From Gemmatimonadota bacterium (lineage in GTDB: Bacteria > Gemmatimonadota > Gemmatimonadetes > Gemmatimonadales > GWC2-71-9), in contig QHTK01000084.1 of the NCBI GenBank assembly GCA_003220795.1, forward strand, positions 1-38,756: a DNA stretch of 38,756 nucleotides, read 5' to 3'. Below the pieces are notes generated by a model. The model made no database searches. It was not told the DNA's origin and saw only the letters and a program-made list of their open reading frames with translations. Positions 33,589 to 38,756 of this stretch are shown piece after piece. The stretch's first letter is position 1, and every line of letters begins with the position of its first letter. Position numbers and translations under genes: made by a program.

Positions 33589-35382
33589 CTACTTCTTGGC
33601 GAACGGAACGGACGCCCGGGTTCGCTCCCATTCGAGCTGCAACACGCCGCCCCGACCATCGCCCAGCGGCGCGATGGCAATCGTGAACTGCTCGACCGCG
33701 TGGGCCAGCCGCTCGACCTTCATGTCGACCCGCGCGAAGTCGTATTGCGCGTCATACTGGGTGCCCGACTGCCCGGTGGTGCGGTTGAGGATCAACTTCC
33801 AGCCGTCGGGGGAGGGGATGGTCCAGAGACTGTACTTGCCCGCCGGGACGGCCGTGCCGGCGATCACGAGATCGGCGCTGGTCTCGAACACGGTGGCCGC
33901 GTTCGCTCCGGTGCGCCACACCTTGTTCCACGGCACGGCGCCGCCGAAAATCACGCGGCCCCGCGTCGAGGGGCGGCTATAGCGCACCGCGAGCGCCGCG
34001 CCCGCCACGCTCACCCGCACCGAGTCGGCGGGGGAGAGCGGGCCGAGCGAGCGCGGCGCGAACGCCTTCGCGAGTGCGGCGAAGTCCAACGCGCCGCGGA
34101 CCCGCTCCACGGTCACCTGCATCGTCGTGCCGATGCCGGAGAGCCCCAGCAGCGTGCCGCGCTCGTCCACGCGGGCGCGCAGCAGGCCGATGGACCCGAG
34201 CAGGATCGTCATCGAGTCGCGGCCGACCGGGTCCAAAGTCACGGTCCACGGCTCGGTGTTGCCGAGCGGCAGCATGGTCGTCGTGTAGCTCGTGCCACCT
34301 GCCGAGCGCGCCCGGCGCGTGAGCTCCTCCAGCAGGGCGTAGTTCTGGAAGTACCACGGGAGCGTGCCCGGTGGGACCTTCACGCGCTGGTGGAGCGTGG
34401 AATCGCCGTCCAGCAGCGTGGAAATCGCCGTGTCGCCGGCGAACTGGACGGTCGCTTTCGACTCGCCGGGGCCGGGCGCACCCGAGACGTTGTGTTCGAC
34501 CAATTCGAAGCGCTCGACTGCGCCGCCCCGGCCGAACGTCGCCGCGAAAATGCGGTGCACCGTGCTCGGCGCGCGCGCGACCTGCTCACCTTCGAGCCGG
34601 TCGGCGGTGCGGTTGTACCGCTCGAGCCCCAGTGTGTCATGTCCCAGGCGCACGATGAAGGTGCCCTGGGACGGCGATTCGCCGCGGAGGGGGCGGTGCG
34701 CGAACGCGCGTGCGATCGCGGGGACGTCAACCGCGGCGACGCGCTCCACCGTGATCCGCTGCGCCGCGGCGGTGCCCCGCGCGCCCAGGATGTCCCCGCC
34801 CGAGTCCGCACGGATCCGCAGCGAGCTGCCGTCCGCGATCGCGACCAGGAGCGAGTCGCCGCTGCCGCGCGCGATGGTGGCGGCGACGGGGGCGAGGCGC
34901 GCCAGGGAGAGGAGCGGCGTCACGTACGAGTCGCGCTGCGCAGCGGCGGCCTGGCGGGTGACGAGCTCGAGCAGGGCATAGGAGTGGTTGACGAACGGCA
35001 TGGCTCCGCCCGGGATGAACAACCGCTCCGAGCGGCTCGAGTCGCCGATCACGAGCTCGATGATCGCCGTGTCGCCCACGAAATCCACGCGCAGCGTCTG
35101 CGGCGGCGCCCCGGGGTCGGCCGCCGGGCGGCCGGCGAGCTCGTAGCGCACCACGCCCCCGCGGCGGTCGAGCGCGGCCGTGAAGTGCCGCACGGTCGTG
35201 ACCCGGGCGGACCGCAGCATCTGATCGCCCTCGAGCGTGGTGGCGCTGCGGCGGTACTGCTCCACGAGCAGGGTATCCGTGCCGAGGCGCACGATGAACG
35301 CGCCGCCCTGGGCGGCGAGCAGCGCCGGCACGAGCAGCGCCACGAGTGGGGCGGCGCGCGCGACGCCTCTGCGTCGGATCAT
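33589..35382 (-). CDS. Exported protein: duplicated unknown domain plus DUF2911
   Basis: A 597-residue secreted protein with a signal peptide ([16 protein letters not shown]). Two homologous halves follow, at about 28-235 and 241-445. They share FIVRLGxDTLxxEQYxR/ERYNR, LEGxQ, RxGxVxRxEL, FxGDTAI, GDSxxxxR, PGGxx[22 protein letters not shown] and ITVERV/VTVERV. The third part (about 453-595; [47 protein letters not shown]) is a DUF2911 domain. Neither domain has a known function; both occur in exported proteins of Bacteroidota and Gemmatimonadota. ATG 35382 overlaps the cyclophilin stop (ATGA). Confidence 0.85.
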   Translation of the reverse strand: MIRRRGVARAAPLVALLVPALLAAQGGAFIVRLGTDTLLVEQYRRSATTLEGDQMLRSARVTTVRHFTAALDRRGGVVRYELAGRPAADPGAPPQTLRVDFVGDTAIIELVIGDSSRSERLFIPGGAMPFVNHSYALLELVTRQAAAAQRDSYVTPLLSLARLAPVAATIARGSGDSLLVAIADGSSLRIRADSGGDILGARGTAAAQRITVERVAAVDVPAIARAFAHRPLRGESPSQGTFIVRLGHDTLGLERYNRTADRLEGEQVARAPSTVHRIFAATFGRGGAVERFELVEHNVSGAPGPGESKATVQFAGDTAISTLLDGDSTLHQRVKVPPGTLPWYFQNYALLEELTRRARSAGGTSYTTTMLPLGNTEPWTVTLDPVGRDSMTILLGSIGLLRARVDERGTLLGLSGIGTTMQVTVERVRGALDFAALAKAFAPRSLGPLSPADSVRVSVAGAALAVRYSRPSTRGRVIFGGAVPWNKVWRTGANAATVFETSADLVIAGTAVPAGKYSLWTIPSPDGWKLILNRTTGQSGTQYDAQYDFARVDMKVERLAHAVEQFTIAIAPLGDGRGGVLQLEWERTRASVPFAKK

Positions 35383-35828
35383 GTCACTCGAATCGACCTC
35401 ACTTCGTCGTTCTGCGCAATCGTGTTCACGACCTCGATGCCCTTGGTGACCTGTCCGAACACGGTGTGGACTCCGTCCAGATGGCGTTGCGGGGAGTGGC
35501 AGATGAAGAACTGGCTCCCACCGGTGTCTTTCCCGGCGTGCGCCATGGAGAGGGTTCCGGCTACGTGCTTGTGGACGTTCTTGTGGGTCTCGCACTTGAT
35601 GGTGTACCCCGGTCCACCCGTGCCCACGCGCCCCTTCCCGGTCTTGGAGTAGGGGTCGCCGCCCTGGATCATGAAGTTCGGGATCACGCGGTGGAATTTG
35701 GTGCCGTCGTAGAAGCCCGAGTTCGCCAGCTTGACAAAGTTGGCGACCGTGTCCGGCACCTCGTCGGCGAACAGCTCCGCCTCGATGGTGCCCCGCGCGG
35801 TCTCGACGATCACCTTCTTGTTCGGCAT
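35379..35828 (-). CDS. Cyclophilin-type peptidyl-prolyl cis-trans isomerase
   Basis: A 149-residue cytoplasmic cyclophilin (no signal peptide) that speeds proline isomerisation during folding. Active-site motifs are [15 protein letters not shown] (catalytic Arg), [16 protein letters not shown] and [15 protein letters not shown]. His stands where eukaryotic cyclophilins have the cyclosporin-binding Trp, as in many bacterial ones. A short insertion ([27 protein letters not shown]) replaces the usual loop. ATG 35828 has GGGAGA upstream and removes an Arg-rich non-conserved extension. It lies 13 nt after the DUF255 gene. Confidence 0.95.
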   Translation of the reverse strand: MPNKKVIVETARGTIEAELFADEVPDTVANFVKLANSGFYDGTKFHRVIPNFMIQGGDPYSKTGKGRVGTGGPGYTIKCETHKNVHKHVAGTLSMAHAGKDTGGSQFFICHSPQRHLDGVHTVFGQVTKGIEVVNTIAQNDEVRSIRVT

Positions 35829-35841
35829 CGGGTCTCCCAGG

Positions 35842-37827
35842 CTAGGTGAGCAGCGTCCTGAGCTCGGCGGCGATCGCGACGGGGAGGGAGCACGTCGTGC
35901 CCACACACACCGTGGCGGCGGGCCGCTCCGCCGTCTTCCGGATCACGACCTTACGGGGTCGGTACGTCTGGAGGGCCAGGAGGTGCATGGCGCACGCCGG
36001 TCCCTCGCCGCGCGGGCCCGCCACTTCGATGCGGGTGATGGGGTTGAGTGCCCAATCGACGGCGCGCAGCAGCGTGGCGCCGTACAGCGACAGCTGGGCC
36101 GCCGCGCCCGCGAACGTCGCGAGCTGGCGGTCGAGCAGCCGGCGCCACTCCGGGTCGTCGGTGATGGCCGCCGCGCGCGCCAGCACCAGGGCGGCGACGC
36201 CGTTGGCCGAGGGAGTCGGAGCGTCCTGAATCGGCTTGGCGGGGGTCGCGAGGTAGGCGGCGCCGGCGCGATCGCGCGCCAAGTCCGAGAATCCGCCGTC
36301 CGTCTCGTCCCAGTGGACGCGGACGCAATGACGCACCACCGCGAGCGCGCGGGTGAGCCAGGCATCCTCGCCCGTCGCCTCGTAGGCGTCGAGGAACGCC
36401 GCCGCCGCCTGAATGTTGTCGTCCAGCAGGCCGTGCGGCTCGGTCCGCCCGATCACGTGGGCTATGCCGCGCGCGTCGTCCCACGCTTCGGCCCAGATGC
36501 GGCTCAGGACCTTCAACGCGAGGGTATTGCACTCCGGGCGGTCGAGCACCGCACCGGCGTGCAGGAACGCCGCGGCCATCATCGCGTTCCAGTTCACGTA
36601 CGCGGTCGTGTCGACATAGGGGGCCTTCCGCCGACCGCGCGCGGCTTTGAGCTGGGCGACCGACTCTTTGAGCAGGCGCCACTCCGTTTCGTCGGCCGGG
36701 TCCTCCTTCCACCACAGCACGTTCTTTTCATGGTCGTGCTGCATCTCGCCGGGAATTGCGACGTCGTATACGCGACGTATTACGTGATACGCCGTTTCGT
36801 CATTCAACGCCTCGTGCAGTTCCCGCGGCGTCCATGTCCAGTAATCGCCGTCGTCGCCGAACTCGACGTCCGCGTCCTGCGAGGTGTAGAACGCGCCGTG
36901 TGCGGTGTCCGAGAGCGTCTCCAGCACCCACGTCACGATACCCTGCGCCACGTCGGCGAAGAGCGGCGTGCCGAAGGCGGCGTATGCGTTCAGGTACGAC
37001 CGCAGCAGCTCCGAGTTGTCGTAGGCCATCTTCTCGAAGTGGGGCACGATCCAGCGCTCGTCCACCGCGTATCGGTGGAAGCCGCCGCCCAGGTGATCTC
37101 GGATGCCGCCCTTCGCCATCCCGGTCAGGCTCTTCTCGACCACCTCGCGGATCCAGGCCTCCCGGGTATCGTGCCAGCGGGCCAGCAGGAAATCATTGCC
37201 CGCCGGGTGCGGAAACTTGGGCGCGGTCCCGAAGCCGCCGTAGCGGATATCGAACAAGCGCGCCATCTGCCCGGCGGCGTCGGCGAGGATGGCCGGCGTG
37301 ACCTGTCCCGCCTTCGTCTCGTTCAGGGATTCCGTGACGTGCTGCCGGATCGCCTTGGCGTTCTTGGTGACGCGCGCCCGGTCGCGCTGATACAGCTCCG
37401 CGACCTGCTTCAGGACGGAGATGAAGCCGGGGCGCCCGAAATGGTTGTCCTCAGGCGGAAAGTAGGTGCCGCCAAAGAACACTTCCCCTTCGGGTGTCAG
37501 AAACGCGGTGAGCGGCCAGCCGCCCTGTCCGGTGAGCGCCTGCACGGCACGCTGGTAGCGGGAGTCCACGTCGGGCCGCTCGTCGCGATCGACCTTGACG
37601 CACACGAAATCGCGGTTCAGGAGCGCGGCCACCTCTGGATCCTCGTACGACTCGCCGTCCATCACATGGCACCAGTGGCACCACACGGCGCCGATGTCCA
37701 GCAAGATCGGCTTGTCCTCGCCGCGCGCCCGCGCCAGCGCCGCCTCGCCCCAGGGGTGCCAATGCACCGGCTGGTGGGCGGCGGACTTCAAGTACGCGGA
37801 GGGCTCGGTGGCGAGGAGGTTGGCCAT
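35842..37827 (-). CDS. Thioredoxin-domain DUF255 protein (YyaL/SSP411 family)
   Basis: A 661-residue cytoplasmic protein. Residues 1-160 are a thioredoxin-like DUF255 domain with [14 protein letters not shown], the redox motif WCHWCHVM (Cys50, Cys53) and [14 protein letters not shown]. The rest is an (alpha/alpha)6 barrel-like region related to N-acylglucosamine 2-epimerases ([43 protein letters not shown]). The length is normal. The biochemical role is not established; the human relative SPATA20/SSP411 is equally unclear. It is 10 nt after nth and 13 nt before the cyclophilin gene, so the three are co-transcribed. Confidence 0.95.
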   Translation of the reverse strand: MANLLATEPSAYLKSAAHQPVHWHPWGEAALARARGEDKPILLDIGAVWCHWCHVMDGESYEDPEVAALLNRDFVCVKVDRDERPDVDSRYQRAVQALTGQGGWPLTAFLTPEGEVFFGGTYFPPEDNHFGRPGFISVLKQVAELYQRDRARVTKNAKAIRQHVTESLNETKAGQVTPAILADAAGQMARLFDIRYGGFGTAPKFPHPAGNDFLLARWHDTREAWIREVVEKSLTGMAKGGIRDHLGGGFHRYAVDERWIVPHFEKMAYDNSELLRSYLNAYAAFGTPLFADVAQGIVTWVLETLSDTAHGAFYTSQDADVEFGDDGDYWTWTPRELHEALNDETAYHVIRRVYDVAIPGEMQHDHEKNVLWWKEDPADETEWRLLKESVAQLKAARGRRKAPYVDTTAYVNWNAMMAAAFLHAGAVLDRPECNTLALKVLSRIWAEAWDDARGIAHVIGRTEPHGLLDDNIQAAAAFLDAYEATGEDAWLTRALAVVRHCVRVHWDETDGGFSDLARDRAGAAYLATPAKPIQDAPTPSANGVAALVLARAAAITDDPEWRRLLDRQLATFAGAAAQLSLYGATLLRAVDWALNPITRIEVAGPRGEGPACAMHLLALQTYRPRKVVIRKTAERPAATVCVGTTCSLPVAIAAELRTLLT

Positions 37828-37837
37828 TGCAGGGAAT

Positions 37838-38518
37838 CTACACCCGCGAGCTCGGACACCACCGGTTCACCACGCACTGCTCGCACCTCGGCCGCCGCGC
37901 GATGCAGACCTTGCGCCCGTGCTGAATCAGGGTGTGTGAGAACCAGGTCCACTTGTCGCGCGGCACGAGGGCCATCAGATCGCGCTCGATCTTGACGGGA
38001 TCGTGCTCGTGCGTGAGGACGAGCAGCGTGGCCAGACGCTGCACGTGCGTGTCCACTACCACGCCCTCGTTTTTGCCGAACGCCGTGCCGAGCACCACGT
38101 TGGCGGTCTTGCGGCCGACCCCGGGAAGCTCCACGAGCTCCTCCATGCTGGCCGGAACGGCGCCGCCGTGCCGCTCCACCAGCGCCTGAGCCATACCGAT
38201 GATCGACTTTGTCTTGTTGCGGAAGAACCCGGTGCTGTGGATCTCCTGCTCGAGCACCCTGGGGTCGGCGGCGGCGAAATCCCGTGCGGTCCGGTACTTC
38301 GTAAAGAGGGCAGGGGTCACCATGTTCACGCGCGCGTCGGTGGACTGCGCCGACAGAATCGTGGCGACCAGCAGCTCAAGCGGATTACGGTGGTGGAGCG
38401 CGCACGTCGCGTCCGAATAGGCTTGCTCGAGGCGCGCGATGATCTGCGTCAGCCGCGCGTGGAGCCGGGCCGGGGTCTCGGCCCCCCGGCGCCGCTTGGT
38501 CCGTGGCTTCGTCGGCAT
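37838..38518 (-). CDS. nth: Endonuclease III
   Basis: A 226-residue DNA glycosylase/AP lyase that removes oxidised pyrimidines. The helix-hairpin-helix LPGVGRKTANVVLGTAF carries catalytic Lys137, and VVVDTHVQRL carries catalytic Asp156. The C-terminal iron-sulphur loop C-X6-C-X2-C-X5-C is intact (Cys205, Cys212, Cys215, Cys221). An Arg/Lys-rich N-terminal tail of about 20 residues precedes the core; ATG 38518 fits the family length. It lies 21 nt after the alpha/beta hydrolase gene. Confidence 0.97.
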   Translation of the reverse strand: MPTKPRTKRRRGAETPARLHARLTQIIARLEQAYSDATCALHHRNPLELLVATILSAQSTDARVNMVTPALFTKYRTARDFAAADPRVLEQEIHSTGFFRNKTKSIIGMAQALVERHGGAVPASMEELVELPGVGRKTANVVLGTAFGKNEGVVVDTHVQRLATLLVLTHEHDPVKIERDLMALVPRDKWTWFSHTLIQHGRKVCIARRPRCEQCVVNRWCPSSRV

Positions 38519-38539
38519 GCGTCGGCTGAAGCTAACGGC

Positions 38540-38756
38540 TCAGCGGTGGGGCAGGAATCCGTCCAGCGCCCGCACGAAGTCCTCCGTCGCCTCCACGTGG
38601 GGGGCGTGACCGGTCGCCAGCTCGATCACTCCCGTGTCGAGCAGGGCGGCCGTTTCCCGAGCGGATTCAATCGGCAGGGGATCGTAGACCCCGTGAACGA
38701 CGACGGCCCGCGGGGCCTTGCCTTTGGGAAAGGTGCTGCGGAGCCGATCCCGCAGG
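38540..38756 (-). CDS. Alpha/beta hydrolase, C-terminal end only
   Basis: The minus strand from the window edge to TGA at 38540-38542 encodes 71 residues of a C-terminus: VVVHGVYDPLPIESARETAALLDTG, then LATGHAPHVEATEDFVRALDGFL. The first contains the catalytic Asp region (YDPLP) and the second the catalytic His (TGHAPHVEA) of an alpha/beta-hydrolase-fold esterase. The nucleophile and the N-terminus are outside the window. It is the first visible gene of the long minus-strand run. Confidence 0.85.
   Translation of the reverse strand, partial: LRDRLRSTFPKGKAPRAVVVHGVYDPLPIESARETAALLDTGVIELATGHAPHVEATEDFVRALDGFLPHR

Noticed and set aside
32896..35652. 918-codon plus-strand open frame opposite the glycosyltransferase and DUF2911 genes
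   Set aside because: The translation is low-complexity Arg/Ala/Gly with no domain signal, antisense to genes with clear motifs and coupled starts.

Overview
This 38.8 kb window is a dense, GC-rich chromosomal segment. It has no rRNA, tRNA, CRISPR array, phage or insertion-sequence genes. The gene set suggests a Gram-negative, respiring bacterium of the Gemmatimonadota type: an outer-membrane DUF5916 protein with a CBM9-like domain, lipoproteins, c-type cytochromes, a Tat-exported molybdoenzyme, a DUF2911 protein, a MEDS-domain regulator and a TolC-linked ABC exporter. That assignment is inferred from gene content and composition, not proven. No stretch longer than about 170 bases lacks a gene.

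Left part (1-16.1 kb) has short mixed-strand clusters. On the minus strand, a membrane protein, a winged-helix regulator, a shortened undecaprenyl diphosphate synthase (uppS) and a truncated-by-the-window DUF4173 membrane protein run together; two near-identical 17-bp operator-like palindromes flank this set. An M55 D-aminopeptidase is read the other way. Next come a membrane-bound PHP phosphoesterase, three overlapping small genes, a Cys-rich (possible Fe-S) regulator divergent from a ferredoxin-reductase-type flavoprotein, a di-heme cytochrome c lipoprotein, a receptor-like Cache protein that stops right after its second membrane helix, a Tat molybdoenzyme with its cytochrome b partner, a lipoprotein overlapping an amidohydrolase, a nested inverted-repeat element, a cytochrome c fused to a beta-rich domain, a LysR regulator and an excisionase-HTH/MEDS regulator.

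Middle (16.1-20.1 kb): an orphan chemoreceptor with a multi-pass membrane input region and a large outer-membrane CBM9/DUF5916 protein.

Right part (20.2-38.8 kb) is one unbroken minus-strand run of 18 genes whose junctions are all overlaps or gaps of at most 21 nt. It starts off-window with an alpha/beta hydrolase, then nth (endonuclease III), a DUF255 thioredoxin-fold protein, a cyclophilin, a duplicated-domain/DUF2911 protein, a DUF6941-like protein, an ArnT-like glycosyltransferase, asparagine synthetase, an HD protein, a phospholipase-D/cardiolipin-synthase-like enzyme, an ECF sigma factor, its probable anti-sigma factor, a Spy/CnrX-like periplasmic sensor, TolC, an ABC ATPase, two tandem paralogous adaptors and a MacB-type permease. 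The last eight read as a self-contained envelope-stress or toxicant-efflux module.

The most unusual signals are: repeated -10-like TANNNT hexamers placed 6-7 nt before start codons (leaderless transcripts), including one palindromic hexamer shared by two divergent genes only 21 nt apart; the operator pair around uppS; the nested inverted-repeat element and a related 10-mer inside an apparent in-frame insertion in the neighbouring amidohydrolase; and the sigma/anti-sigma/sensor/efflux module with duplicated adaptors.
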